Below, piece after piece: positions 9,658 through 21,200 of a stretch of 64,000 bases of DNA. The notes under the pieces are model-generated. The model was not told the DNA's origin, ran no database searches, and saw only the letters and a program-made list of their open reading frames with translations. The DNA comes from Flectonema sp. DT1601 (taxonomy: Eukaryota > Euglenozoa > Diplonemea > Diplonemida > Diplonemidae): assembly GCA_964019425.1 (NCBI GenBank), contig OZ025849.1, positions 641,063-705,062 of the forward strand, written 5' to 3'. The translations under genes and the position numbers were made by a program. Within the stretch, counting starts at the first letter, position 1; each line of letters begins with the position of its first letter.

Positions 9658-10322
9658 TTGGTGGCGAGTATATATTGAGAATATTTACCTCATCATTGAT
9701 TCTAACACCCAATGTTTCTACAATTCCTCTTGCCACTGGGATACTAACTTCATAGCATGCGTGCTGAATACCTCTCTTTACCATAGTGATGATTCCACCA
9801 CCTCTACCCGGTCTATCTCTTCTATACGTTATATAGTTCCAGTGGAAGAGAGGTTTTCGTACTGAGGTCTCCTGGAGGCATAATACGTCGGGACAATACT
9901 TGCTCAGGATGTAGCCAATGAACTCCTCCCTTCCATTAATTGTTCTGCAGTTCCAGCTTATGACTTTCAGCTCCGAGGAGGGTCCATCCTGCCGGCGTCT
10001 TGGTCCAGGGTTCCTTTCAACGTCACCAGCCAACAGTAGTAGACGCCTACGCGTTTCCGCCCAGTCCCGTCCATCATGTCACTTGCTCCCTACAAGTGTC
10101 ATCAACAGGCGCTCAAGACGATCTAATCTCTCATCAACTGAATTCTTCTTTTGATCCTCCTCTTTTGAGGGTTTATTCTTCTCCTTCTTAACCTGTTTCT
10201 GCTCGGCCAACTTTATCGGTGCCACCGTCGAATGAGTTGCCTTAGTCTTCAGCGCCACTTCCCCCCACAGACGGATTCCCTTCTTCTTACCATGGAAGGC
10301 TACGAATTCAGCACGTGTATAC
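9653..10322 (-). pseudogene. LINE family B copy 3, segment 1: leader, 2A peptide, endonuclease N-terminal half
   Basis: The frame from 10322 has one TGA at 10081-10079. The leader before it is Lys/Glu-rich with heptad-like SVDERLDRLERLLMTL. About 16 codons after the TGA comes LLAGDVERNPGP (10036-10001), a match to the 2A ribosome-skipping consensus D-x-E-x-N-P-G-P, where the break is known to fall between Gly and Pro. The endonuclease then begins: ELKVISWNCRTINGR (metal-binding Asn) and DVLCLQET (metal-binding Glu). The frame ends at TAG 9655-9653 after NIYSPPR, where one nucleotide shifts the frame into segment 2. 2A at the start of the LINE polyprotein is known from trypanosome L1Tc/ingi. 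Confidence 0.8.
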
Positions 10323-10415
10323 CATAGACTTTTTATTTATTAATAAAATTAATACTTAATATTAATTTTATTACAAGTATAATTAAATAAATAAATAAAT
10401 AAATAAAAAAAGATT
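10323..10415. other. AT-rich head-to-head junction with inverted repeat
   Basis: Almost pure A/T between two divergently oriented 2A-bearing elements. Perfect 12-bp arms AATAAAATTAAT (10342-10353) and its complement (10361-10372) enclose a 7-nt loop. A TAAA-type simple repeat follows (about 10384-10410). No gene. Confidence 0.7.
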
Positions 10416-10421
10416 TTTTAG

Positions 10422-10502
10422 CTGGCGGGTGACGTCGAGAGGAATCCAGGACCGAGAGACGATTTCTGTACTTTATTGTTTTCTGACGATATCAAAAAAT
10501 AG
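10422..10502 (+). pseudogene. Second 2A peptide remnant
   Basis: Short frame between in-frame TAG codons (10419-10421 and 10500-10502) encoding LAGDVERNPGP followed by 15 unrelated residues. The 11-residue motif is identical to the 2A of LINE copy 3, but on the opposite strand and with synonymous differences. It is therefore probably the 5' end of another 2A-bearing element, whose downstream sequence is the degenerate region that follows. Too short to be a functional gene. Confidence 0.75.
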
Positions 10503-10508
10503 AGGGTG

Positions 10509-11960
10509 ACTACAGCAGCGCCAAGACGTGCAGGTGGCGCATCACCCACAGGGCAAGGAGATTGGTGAAGGTACAATGCACGTCGAAGCCCCAGTGCCGC
10601 CCACTGAACCACGAGTTGCGGAGGAGGGGGTTGTGCTGGTGAGTGGTGAACGTGACAACGGTGGGGATCACGGAGGGGGTAGAAGTGAGGACCGACCTCC
10701 AGCCATCGAAGGTTCCCCCGAAGTCAGAGGAAGCTATGCAGGTGGTGAAAGGAGGCATGGTGGAGCACACCCCGCGGGCACCGACGATGGAGAGCACAGC
10801 CGGGGAGACGCTAGCGGAGTCGGGTGCATCCACCATTGGCGGGGAAGCTGCAACTGCCGCCAGCAGCGGAAATGAACCGATCGGTGACGGCCATGGACGC
10901 GAAAACACATCGAATGGGGACCCTACCGATACACATTGCCCTGCGTGAGGGAACGCTGGGGGATGAGGTGTCCCTGGCCGCGGAGGGGGACGCCGGGAAA
11001 CAGCTGGACGAGGAAGAGAAGAAGCCAGCGGTATGTCGAATTATGTCGCCTGAGGGGGGAGTGGCTACCGGGAGGAGATAGGGAGGAGGACGGATCTCCA
11101 TTTAAAGGAGAGCAAGATACCAGTGACGTCGTCGGGAAGTGGATGCCGACGAACGCCTGATACAGAAGCCTGCTTCCGGTCCCTGTTAAACCCCTTGCGG
11201 ATGGAGATGCTGACACAGTTGGCGCCCCCGCCACCATCGGACCGGAACAAACCGACACCGCTGAGGATGGCGGATTACAGCACGTTGGCTGAGCGGTTGG
11301 ACTTTGACCAAGCCGGAGTGGAGAGGGGCGCGGCACCTCATGGATGCATGGATGTCTCCACATGTCCCATAGACCTGGGCCGGGATGTGGAGATGGAGGA
11401 CTCGTGCCAAGACGTGCCGAGTGAGAAGTTGGAAGGAGCGGCACTGGACGTGGGGATGGACCCGTGCCAGGACTGGTCGGATATGGGGGTGCTAGGGCCC
11501 GCCCAGAACACTGGGGAAGAGATGGGAAGGAGACAATCGGAGAAGGAGACTTTAGTAGCACCATCACACTTCGAGAGGACTACTCCAATGGCGAAGTCGT
11601 GCCTCGAGGGGCTGGAGAACCGGGGGGACACGTGCTACATGAACGTTGTCTCACAGTGTCTGATCAAGGGGGTAGACCTCGGACTCGGTCGGATCAGAGA
11701 GCTCCCGCACGTGTGCGACCGGCTGTGCACGATTTGCATCCTAGCAGGGATAGCAGAAGGAAGTGGACGAGCCGTGAGCCAGATGGTAGGGTGATGGCGG
11801 GGTTAACACGGCGAGGTGACGGAAGAGGGCAGCAGGACGCGCATGAGTTGCTACTGCACCTAGTGGACGACATCCGGAGAAGAGCAGGAGCCGCGAGTCC
11901 GTTCTCGAGAATGTTCGCCTGTGGGATGGTTGTAACGACGTCGTGTACTTTGGTATTAAT
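10509..11960 (+). pseudogene. Degenerate frame with ubiquitin-specific-protease (C19-like) boxes
   Basis: GC-rich coding-like DNA whose reading frame appears to shift several times: frame 1 near 10509-10680, frame 2 near 10740-10900, frame 3 near 10890-11081, frame 2 at 11123-11794, frame 1 from about 11800. The first part is acidic, Gly/Glu-rich and probably disordered. Near 11605-11660 it reads GLENRGDTCYMNVVSQCL, matching the USP Cys box (G-L-x-N-x-G-x-T-C-Y-M-N) with the catalytic Cys codon at 11633-11635. About 190 nt further, in the next frame, is GRGQQDAHELLLHLVDD, matching the USP QQDAHE box. The His box is missing, because similarity stops near 11960. With the 2A remnant just upstream it may be part of a retroelement ORF1, or a captured host gene fragment. 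Not functional as it stands. Confidence 0.6.
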
Positions 11961-12249
11961 GCCGCCTAAAGTTGTTGCTGTTTTTACTATTTGTCAATGT
12001 ATCCTCCTTTCCAATTATCCCACCCTCCACACCTTTCTTTAAACAAAGAGAAATGTTCTTTTTGTTTTATGTTATTCACCCTTCGTGTTGTATGCCGTCA
12101 AGTTGCCTAACATTAGGTAACTTGACACTTTTCTTAAAATATTATTTACTTATAATTATGGTGGAGGTTCCAGTTCACTCTGGTTGCTTTTTTATGTTTT
12201 TTTTTTTTGTTCTCTCTCCTAGCTGTGCAAGTAACATCGACGAGCCAAA
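11961..12249. other. Spacer, no gene seen
   Basis: T-rich non-coding DNA. I see no coding signal or structured RNA. Confidence 0.5.
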
Positions 12250-12427
12250 CGTTGTTGTGAGTTCCGAACACATTTTTGAAGAAAGCGTTACGATGGTATT
12301 TTCTAGTGTTTTCGTGTGTTCCCTAAAGGACAGATTCACTCCCCGGAAGGCTGGTGATCCGTCCCCTTCACAATATTCTGATCAATCCATTCTCACTTAC
12401 AGTATTAGCAACCCTCTTTAACTTCAT
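12250..12427. repeat. Spacer repeat shared with 56,063-56,240
   Basis: From about 12281 this is nearly identical to 56094-56240 (a few substitutions over about 147 bp), with weaker similarity before it including a GTTGTTG remnant. Both copies lie upstream of a giant-gene copy, so this is a conserved piece of the array spacer. Confidence 0.85.
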
Positions 12428-12603
12428 TTATGCTGCAATGCAGCTATGTCATTTCTTTCTTTGCATCTCACTCATCCAGAGTCGGTAGAACCTGCCTACT
12501 TTGGATTTACTTGTGTGTCGTTCACAAAATGTTGTTTTTATTTTATTGCCTTTCTATTTATCAGGAACATACCTGTTTCCCCCCTTCTCTTTCCCCCCCC
12601 CCC

Positions 12604-12820
12604 CCCCTAGGGGGGGGTACAAGCTGTCGATAAAGTACTTTTTCCGAATTTTGGTAAATATAACCTTCCCGAGGGCAAAAAATACCCAGGACCCCATCAG
12701 AACCCCCAAAAATGTGATTTCGGGGCCGAAAAAACCTCGATTTGGCTGATTTCGGCAAAGGAATGAAAAATCTCAAAAAGTGTGGACCGTGTGGTACCTG
12801 GGGGTCCAATTTTGAGGCCT
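12604..12820 (+). repeat. Left inverted terminus of the foldback element
   Basis: Begins after a C-run with TAGGGGGGGGTACAAGC. Contains the arm at 12764-12800 that is perfectly complementary to 14380-14416. Confidence 0.65.
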
Positions 12821-14369
12821 GTGAAATGCACCTTCAAATAATTTTTTTTTACAATGAGAAGAGGTGAGTCTTGGTGTGCCCCTGTATGCGCAGTTTGCTA
12901 ATATACCATTTCCGTATCAGTTTCCACCTCAAGAACACACCACGAAAGAGAGCATCGCTCTCGCCCGGCCATGCTTGAGGCCACGAGGCTCACGGGCAGA
13001 TAACGCAGCTGAAAACGATGTTCTGCAGGGCAGCTCACAAAGTCATTCTGCGGAGGAGAGCATTGATCCCAGAGTGCATGAAAACACCTCCCGAGACATC
13101 CCTGAAGTCACTCAACAGCACTTGGACAGTCAGAAGCAAGATACGGGTGAGAAAGGGGTCCAAAAACGTCCAGTATCTGAATCGTGGTCACAGAAGGCTC
13201 ACAGAATAGACAAAGCGCCACGTCTGTACCCCAAACAGGGATAAGCCTGAAGACAGCTGTAGTGGTAGTGCCTCAAATAGTAGTGCCATAGATAAGCAGC
13301 AGCGACATAGGCCAACATGCCCCATCCAAAAAGCCGTTCAAGGCATCACTTAAGACCCAACCATACTCACCAGCAGGGCATGCAAGACACTCCAGTACAT
13401 GCGGCATACGAAGAAGTACGAAAGACACACCCGCTTGCAACTGTACCCGAACGAGGGGGATATACTCCTGGAGTCTTGGAGTCGTAACAACACTGCAGAT
13501 ATTGCGGCAAGAAGGGATCGGCGCAGAGACATCCAACTAAGTCCTGAGTGAGGGACATAGTTGAAGCTATCGTGGGTGCGCAGACAGAAGGGAAGCGGGT
13601 CGAAGTCACCAATTATATCTCGAAGGACAGTCCGACTTGTTGATGGATTCACAGGTGATCTGTCGGTGACCTGACTTCTTGAAGCAGCAGCTTCCTCCTC
13701 ACCCTCCGTCACATCGCTGCAGCATGATACTTCCTCTAGTGCCCGTCGTGCTCGTGGGATGAAGCTAACAACCGTGGCGTTCGTTGTCATCCTGCACCCC
13801 TCAAGGGATGGGGAGGTTATTCAGTGTTGTTGATAGTTCTTGGTCAACTGATGGAACCAGTGGCGTGAATGTTGCCCTACTGATAACGTACAACATATTC
13901 CAGAGGCACACGGGCTTCCAATGGCTACCACATCAACGCAGGACCACCGACCCTCTTCAGATTGGCAAGAACAAGCACAACAGGAGGCGCCACAGGGGCT
14001 GAACGTACCACTCCGTCCTCACGGGAAAGACCTCTAGACAGCAAGGCCTAATGCTAATCTGCCATCCGCATCCAAGGATTGGTCCTCTGTCTATCTTGTA
14101 CAGAAAGAAGCACAGCTTCGGGCCGAATTTCGAAAGCTGAGCACATGGGATGTTCAAGAGAAGGCCAGTAGCCTAAACATCGGACAAGGGGGAATTAACA
14201 CGCCGGGTCTCGTGTAGCATATAATTAAGGTTCAAATCAGGACGATAAAAATAAAAATTGAGTTCCCATTTCATTCCCCACTCAACTCAGAGGGAAACCC
14301 TGGTTATGGATTGCTCAATGCACGGAATTACTCGTAATTTTTGTGAGCCCTCCTAACACACCCCTTGTT

Positions 14370-14590
14370 TTCACCCCCTCAGGTACCACACGGTCCACAC
14401 TTTTTGAGATTTTTCAAAGACTTGCTCTAAAGTGCCGAAGAACTGTTTCTTTGGATCGCAATCCCCATTTTTGGGGTATATGTTGCAGTTTTCATAATTT
14501 GGGTGCCCAAAAAACTTGTTCTCCGGAAAAAAACCGAAAGTGCCCAAAATCTCCGTAAAATCGATGCTTGTACCCCCCCCTACCCCCCCC
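14370..14590 (-). repeat. Right inverted terminus of the foldback element
   Basis: Reverse-complement counterpart of the left terminus. It has the 37-nt perfect arm at 14380-14416 and ends in GCTTGTACCCCCCCCTA and a long C-run (to about 14602). Confidence 0.65.
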
Positions 14591-14764
14591 CCCCCCCCCC
14601 CCACTTTCTTCCCTTTTTCGTTGTTCTTGATCTTACTTCTGCAATCCCTCTCATTTTTAGTTTGTTTGCTTGTTTGCACCATATGCACAAGTTAAGAAAA
14701 AAAAAAAACTGAACCAAGAAGTTTTTTTTAAATTTTTTTGGTATTTTTCCTCGCCTATGCGGAT

Positions 14765-15201
14765 GAAGCTATCGGGCGGTGGCACAGCCGTCTGACTACT
14801 TCGCCTCACGGAATGCATTGTTCATTCTGTGTCTTCCCTATTGAAGCTCTGAGCTTCTCAAGGAAAGCGTGCATTCTATGTTGAGGAAAATCTGCTCTGT
14901 GTGTATGTTTTGTATCACCTGAAGAGTTATCTATTTCTTCCCCCCACACACAACAGGGTACAGACTATTAATTAAAGTGCAGGTATTCTTTTTAAATGTG
15001 TTTAGATCCTATTAAGTGATTTCTTCAACCCCCCACAGAACGAGGATATCTCTCGCATCTACCCACGCCCTCATCCCGTATTTTCTTTTTTTTAGTTCCC
15101 TACAAAGGAACCCCCTCGTTACCCCAACATCAAGGGCTGTTGTTTTTATAACTGAAAGCTCTCGTTTTGTGTGATAACAAAAAAAAACTCAAAACCAAAA
15201 A
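14765..15201 (+). promoter_or_regulatory. 5' flanking/leader region of giant gene copy 1
   Basis: This block is repeated upstream of copy 2 (about 56697-57132). I find one difference, a C-run of 6 versus 5 near 14940/56873. It is non-coding with several pyrimidine tracts. Its conservation to the same degree as the coding region says it moved with the gene. It probably contains the 5' UTR and the core promoter or RNA-processing signals. No TATA box is obvious. Confidence 0.55.
15081..15095 (+). promoter_or_regulatory. Candidate splice acceptor (cis or spliced-leader) upstream of giant gene copy 1
   Basis: TTTTCTTTTTTTTAG, a strong polypyrimidine tract ending in AG 107 nt before the ATG. Identical at 57012-57026 before copy 2. 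It could be the 3' end of a 5' UTR intron or a trans-splicing acceptor if the organism uses a spliced leader; sequence alone cannot decide. Confidence 0.4.
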
Positions 15202-15252
15202 ATGAGAAGTTTCGGCTTCGTGTTAGCTGCTTTGTTACCGGTATGTCTGGCT
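15202..15252 (+). other. Signal peptide of the giant protein
   Basis: Met-Arg start, a hydrophobic core (FGFVLAALLPVCL) and a small-residue cleavage site Ala/Gly at about residue 17. This sends the protein to the secretory pathway. Confidence 0.85.
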
Positions 15253-18200
15253 GGTACGTACGAGCAGAATGTTCCGAAGAATGTCTTCAACGTTGATTGT
15301 CAAACGATCGTCTTTACTACCGGAGAGTGCGATTGTAACACAGTCATCCCTGGAGCATCAATTGATGTTGAAGAAGGATATGTTAACGGTAGAGACACAT
15401 TGTCATGCCCAGCCTGTGCCGGACTGGGTATTCAGACTCAGTGGATCTCCGGAACTGGTGTCTTGAAGTTGACAGGTAATGGAAAAACCATCAACGACTT
15501 CGCCAAGGCAATCGACTCCATAAGCTTTTTGACGACTTCAGGAGATGGTAATTCGAGAAGAATTACTTACAACTATGGTCACGCTCTTTACACAAGTATT
15601 ACTGGTCACTTCTACGAATACTATCCAACTTCGGAGTGTTCCACCTCAGCGTGTCGCTGGGACGATGGTCAGGCGTCATGTGCCGATAAGAAACTTGATG
15701 TACTTGGGTTGGTTGGTTACCTCGCTACTATTACCAGTGCTGGTGAACGTGACATCACAAACGCCAAGATCCAAGGACACGGTTGGTTGGGAGGTTCAGA
15801 TGTTGGTCGAGAAGGAACTTGGAAATGGGTAACTGGACCAGAAGGATGTCCTCCTTATGACACCAGTGTCACTGGGGCACAACGTTCTGCATGTGACTTC
15901 GGATATCCACTTCCTGATACAAAAAATCCATGTTCTGGTCCAGATTGTGATGGAGGTACTTTAATAGGAACTGGAGCTAGTTGGTGGTTCCGCCGGTCAG
16001 GATTTGGAAACTGGGCAGGAGGCGAGCCGAATGAATACAGCAGACATTGCGGAGGAACGTGTTTCACTACCGGAGAGGATTTCTTGCATTTCTACGGCAG
16101 TAATGGATTGTGGAATGATTACCCACACAGACACAACAGCATCGATGGGTTTATGTGTGAGTGGGGAGGTGTTGGTGAGCTCTGCATGGACAGTGGTGAT
16201 GTGTTCAAATCGTACGTCCTTGTTTCTGGATGTGACGGCTTTAAGTCGCAAGACAAGTGTGAAGCACACATTCCGGTTGGATCATGTGCCTGGAATATCA
16301 ATACTGGATCATGTATTCCTCATGGTTGTCACGTACACGAAGACGAGGCTCAATGTGGTCAGGATCCACTCTGTGATTGGGATCTTACTGTGTCACCAGC
16401 AGCATGTGTAGACAACAAGTGTGCTTCATCACACACCGATGTTAGTTCTTGTAATGGGGATCTTGTTTCTCCATGTCGATGGGACGATAACCAACCTGAC
16501 GGTGCCCAATGTCAGCCACTCAACTGCGGTGACATTACCGACATGTGCACATGTACGAAACTAGGAAACTTGTGCCTCTGGGACCCATCATCAAAGACTT
16601 GCTTGGATCCTGATCAGAGTACTTGCCCAGCTGCTGATGTTATATTTGTAGTACCAGGTACTAAACATGCTGGAACTCAATTTGGTACTCACACAAATGG
16701 ATACTACGGATTAATGGAACATCTGAGACACTGGACTTCATCAGCTCACATGGCTGGTGCTTCCGACTCCAACTACGGATTCCGTGCGGCGTATGTGACG
16801 TACGGAAGGAATGGAAAGTCGATCACTGCATCTGACAGCACGGGCGCTCCAGCCACCTTCGACAACTGTAAGACGTGGGACCCAGTTACTGGAACTACCG
16901 GAAACGACGGAGGGTTCTCTATGAACCCTCACGCTCTCAACATGGACATCAGTTTCTTGGAGAACTTCTACTGTCCTAACTGGGCTGGTAGTGGAAGCTA
17001 TGCAGTCCCTGGTCTACAGACTGCTTTGAGCAGTGTTCAGGCCGCCTCAGCAAACGGTCGTAAGAAGTACGTTTTCATTGTTGCTGAGTCGAAACTCAGC
17101 GACAGTTCCACGGACTTGGCCAACGTCGTTAACCAAATTAAGGCTGTGCCTGACACAGAAGTATTTGGAATTGTTCCTCGTGCGCTTCAGGGAAGTACTT
17201 CAACAGACGTTCAGGCTGAGGCAAAGTTGAAGCCGCTTGTGACATCTGACAAGCACATCGTGAACGTTGAGTTGGCGAATTTGGGAGATGAAGTTCTCTC
17301 AAAACTCTGTGACGCTTCGACAACTTTCGGCAGCGTTATTTCTACGAAATCTGATGTCGGATGTCGCCAAAGGGACGAGACGGATTGTAAGGGTGCTCAC
17401 CTTTGTCTGTGGGATATTTCGAAGTCACCATCGTGTGTTAACAGTCCGTGCCTACAGAAGTGTACTGAGGTTGAATGTAATTCCCAGGCCGGTTGCCAAT
17501 GGGATGCCGCTCTCGGTGTTTGTGAGAAGGATATTGTCGACTGCTCACTCCACAACGGTGACAAGGCTGCGTGTGAGAACAACGAGAACTGCGTTTTCGA
17601 ACCAGTTTGGGCTGCCGCTGATACTTGTGCAACCAACCCGTGTAGGGACTTGACTGATTCCACAAGTTGTGTTGCTGAGACGGAAACTGTATCGGCACCA
17701 TGTGTTGATCCTCCTGGTAACCCGGATTATTGTAAATTAAGTGTTTGTGAATATGATGATTCAAAGTCTCTGAAGTGTAATGTTAAGAAGTGTCTTCAGA
17801 AGGACCAGACGAAGTGTGAGGCTGAAGATGGATGTCTTTGGGAGCCACTCCAAACACCTCCGCCAACTGGACCACCATCGACTCTTGTGTCGTACTGTGC
17901 TGAGAAGAAATGCGACTACCCGAGTCAGGCGGCGTGCGTTGCGGATCCGAAGGGTCAGTGTCAATGGGACGGTGGATCTCAAACATGTAAGGAACTTCCA
18001 TGTGTTCACAACCCTGACGAGCTGACTTGTGACAATGATCCAGTGTGTCACTGGGATATTTCTACTAACCCACCAGGATGTATTGAGACTCCTTGTGGTA
18101 AGAACAAGAATCAAGGTGATTGTGAAGCTTCTGGTGACTGCATGTGGAACAACGATAACCCTGCGAAGCCTTACTGTGAAACATTGAACTGTGGAGAATT

Positions 18201-21200
18201 GAAGACTGCTTGTGAATGTCAGTCGTCTCCGCACTGCACATGGCACCAGGCTGGTCAGTACTCCCACTGTGTTGATCCACTGTACTCAACTTGCCCTGAT
18301 TTAGATATTGGTTTCATTATTGATGGTTCAGGATCCATGTCTCTTCGGTTTGGAAACCATCCTCACGGATTCTTTGCTCTCATGAACATGCTTCAAGATT
18401 GGGTGAAGACTCTTCCGCTTACTGGTGAAGATCACACTGTCGGTGCTCAGTCAACTGTCAGAGGAGGAGGTTTCAGAGTTTCGTTTATTCAGTTCTCAAA
18501 AGCTGATGCTTCTCCTGCTGAAGACCATCCAACGAACTGTGCTATTGGTGCTTGCACTGATGGTAAATTATCAGGTATGAGATCTGAGCTTCTCGGTGAC
18601 ATTCAGTGGCATGAGACGAACTACCAGAGTCAGTGGACGTACATCCACGATGCGCTTTTGGATGTTGCGGAAAACACCTTTGACCCGCTTCACTCACCGG
18701 CACACAGAGAACACATTGTGATCATTTTGGCTGACGGTGGTCTCACTGACTACGACGGTGATGCCTGCTCCTGGGGAGTCTGTGGAATTTGCCCATGGGG
18801 ATGTGATTCATCGTACAAACCTTCCTACAGAACTATTCTTGACGAGGGTACCGCGAAGTTAGTGGCCGACAACGTCACTGTTTTCGGTGTCGTAATCAGA
18901 AGATTCGCTTCTTCGAACTTTCAGGACCAGAACGCTGAGAACAAATTGAAGCCACTTGTTTCCTCACCTCGTGATGACCACTTTTTGAGTCTGCAAATGG
19001 ATGAGATTCCTGACAAGCTTTTGAAGTCACTTTGTGATCCAAACAGCAAGTTCGGTGCCATCGTGGCACCCGCTGTCAACGTGGATCACTTCCCGTGTGC
19101 TTCATGGGGATACCGCGACGAGTGTATGTCTGATGAGACTTGTGAGTGGGTGACACCAAAACTGACAACTTGTGACGCTACCACCGGATGCCCTCAATTA
19201 AATTGCCAAGAGTTACCAATTCATTACCGAGGAATCTATGAATGTAATAAATGCAGATTAGCTCGTACCGTTATCACTTGCGGAGCCAATGTGGCGTCTT
19301 CCATTGTGGGAACCTGTCGTCAGACTGCCTGCATGGCATGCTGTAACAGCACTTGCTGTGATGCGAAACCGGAGTGCTCATGGAACACAACTGATTCTAC
19401 GTGTACCCGCGATGTCTGCGAACACCCGAACAAGGACGACTGCGAGAACGATGCCAACAACCTTTGCAAGTGGGACCCTGTGACAAACGATTGCAGCAAG
19501 AAGGAGTGCGAGGCGACGTTTGAGCAACACAAGTGCGCAGCTAACCCTGAGTGCTTGTGGGACGCTGGTGTAGATCCTCCGGTGTGTCTGCCAATTCCGA
19601 AGTGTGATACTTACACTGCTGAAGCACAGTGTGTTACTGATGTACAGTGTACTTGGAATTGTACTGATTCGGATTGCAGATACACGCTCTGTCCGTTTGC
19701 GAATGAAGTTGACTGCCTGTCATCAACTGACTGCGAGTGGAGCGGTACCATTTGTGTTGAGAAGCCGTGCCGCTACAACACCAGCAGTGAATGTGCCGCT
19801 GGATGTGACCCAAACTGCAAGTGGGACAACAAGACGAGCACTGAGCACTGCAGACAGGACCACTGCAAGAAGCATGCTGGCAACCCAGCCTGTGATAAGG
19901 ATCCACGTTGTCACTGGAGTGGTACAACTTGTGATGAAGACTATTGTGCTGATTACGATAACGATGAAGTTGAGTGCAAGGATGACCCAAGATGTACTTG
20001 GAGTAAAGACGCATCACTCGGATGTGTTTTGACGAACTGTTCAAAGGACCACGGGATCCCATCAACTGCTTCGTGTGCTCCTGATGTGAACTGTAAATCA
20101 GGTACAGATGCTACTGGTGACTACTGTGAACCAACTCAGTGTCATGATTTGGATTCATGTGAGTGTCCACAGAAGGCTGGCTGCTACTGGGATCCAAATG
20201 GAGGGGCCACCAACTCTGGAGAATGTAAGGAGGATGCTGACAGTCTTTGTCCTGACTTGGATGTCGTGTTCTTGCTCGACGGTTCTGGTTCGATGAGCGC
20301 TCGCTTCGGATCTCATCCCCATGGATACCAAGGTATGATTGAAGTACTTAAGGATTGGGTAAACACTATACCTCTTACTCATGAACCTGCTCATACTACA
20401 TCAACTGTTACTGGTGGAACATTCCGACTTGCATTCATCCAGTTTGCTAAGACTTCTGAGTACTGGGCATGCAAGAATGATGGATCTGGATGTAACAGAA
20501 ACACTTGGGGATGCAATAATCCGGATGTTTCACAACTTCCTGGTGCAAAGTGCGCGGATGGTACTTTCTCAGGAGATTTAACTGAGCTTCAAAATGATTT
20601 GACATGGCACGAGAGGAATTACATGGGTTCAGTCACTTACTTGACAAAGGCTTTGGAAGATGCTATTCACGTATTTGATGACTCTCCTGCAAACAGAAAG
20701 CATGTTGTTGTTATTATTACCGATGGTTCTTTATATCCTAGACGTCGTCAAGCTATAGAAATTCCTCCTCTCCGTGCTAAGTTAGACGCGAAGGATGTCA
20801 TCACGTTTGGTGTTGTCGTCAGAAAGGGGCAAAGGCACACGAAGGACGATATCGATGCTCAGGACACGTTGAAGCCGATTACTAGCGACCCTCATGATGA
20901 TCATTTTGTAAACGTTCCACTTGATGACATGTTGGATCACGTGTTTAAAGACTTTTGTGATCCAGCGAGTCCATTTGGTAAGGCTGTGTCTACTGGAGGA
21001 ACACGTGCTGCAGTCCTGCCGTGTTCGAAGTGGGGTTTGGAGTCTGAGTGCCACGCTGACGCAAGCTGTGAGTGGACGTCGGCCTTGCCAGCAACTTGTG
21101 TCGAACCTAGTGGATGCAAGAATCTGAACTGCCTGGAACTCTCAGGGACTCAAGCTCAGGCATACACCTGTGAGCAGTGTGTTCTGGTTGGTTCAGTTGT

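Larger units (their letters stand above)
6132..10322 (-). mobile_element. Near full-length LINE family B, copy 3 (frameshifted)
   Basis: Reading from 10322 down to 6132: a lysine-rich leader with a short predicted coiled region, an in-frame TGA (10081-10079), a 2A motif, an AP-like endonuclease, RT, RNase H, a zinc knuckle and about 90 bp of 3' UTR. The 3' end is short: the family's last ~240 bp of UTR and tail are absent, and the 55-bp inverted fragment sits there instead. At least two frameshifts (near 9657 and 8214) and one stop make this copy non-functional. Its domain order (2A, endonuclease, RT, RNase H) matches ingi/L1Tc-type elements. Confidence 0.85.
12590..14602. mobile_element. Foldback/MITE-like element with ~220-bp imperfect inverted termini
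   Basis: The left end (C-run, TAGGGGGGGG, TACAAGC) and the right end (GCTTGTACCCCCCCCTA, C-run) are inverted matches. A perfect 37-nt inverted match lies deeper, at 12764-12800 and 14380-14416, with diverged but similar sequence between. The interior (about 12830-14350) has only short frames; the longest (12864-13244 +, 13350-13790 -) show no recognisable domain. No transposase is seen, so it would be non-autonomous. The corresponding position of the second spacer (56241-56577) lacks it, which supports insertion. I could not define a clean target-site duplication because of the homopolymer ends. Confidence 0.6.

Noticed and set aside
10923-11567. 214-codon Pro/Ser-rich antisense frame
   Set aside because: Antisense to the degenerate USP-like frame, which has recognisable motifs on the + strand.
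12864-13244. 126-codon frame inside the foldback element
   Set aside because: Low-complexity, no domain, no clear start; kept only as part of the element description.
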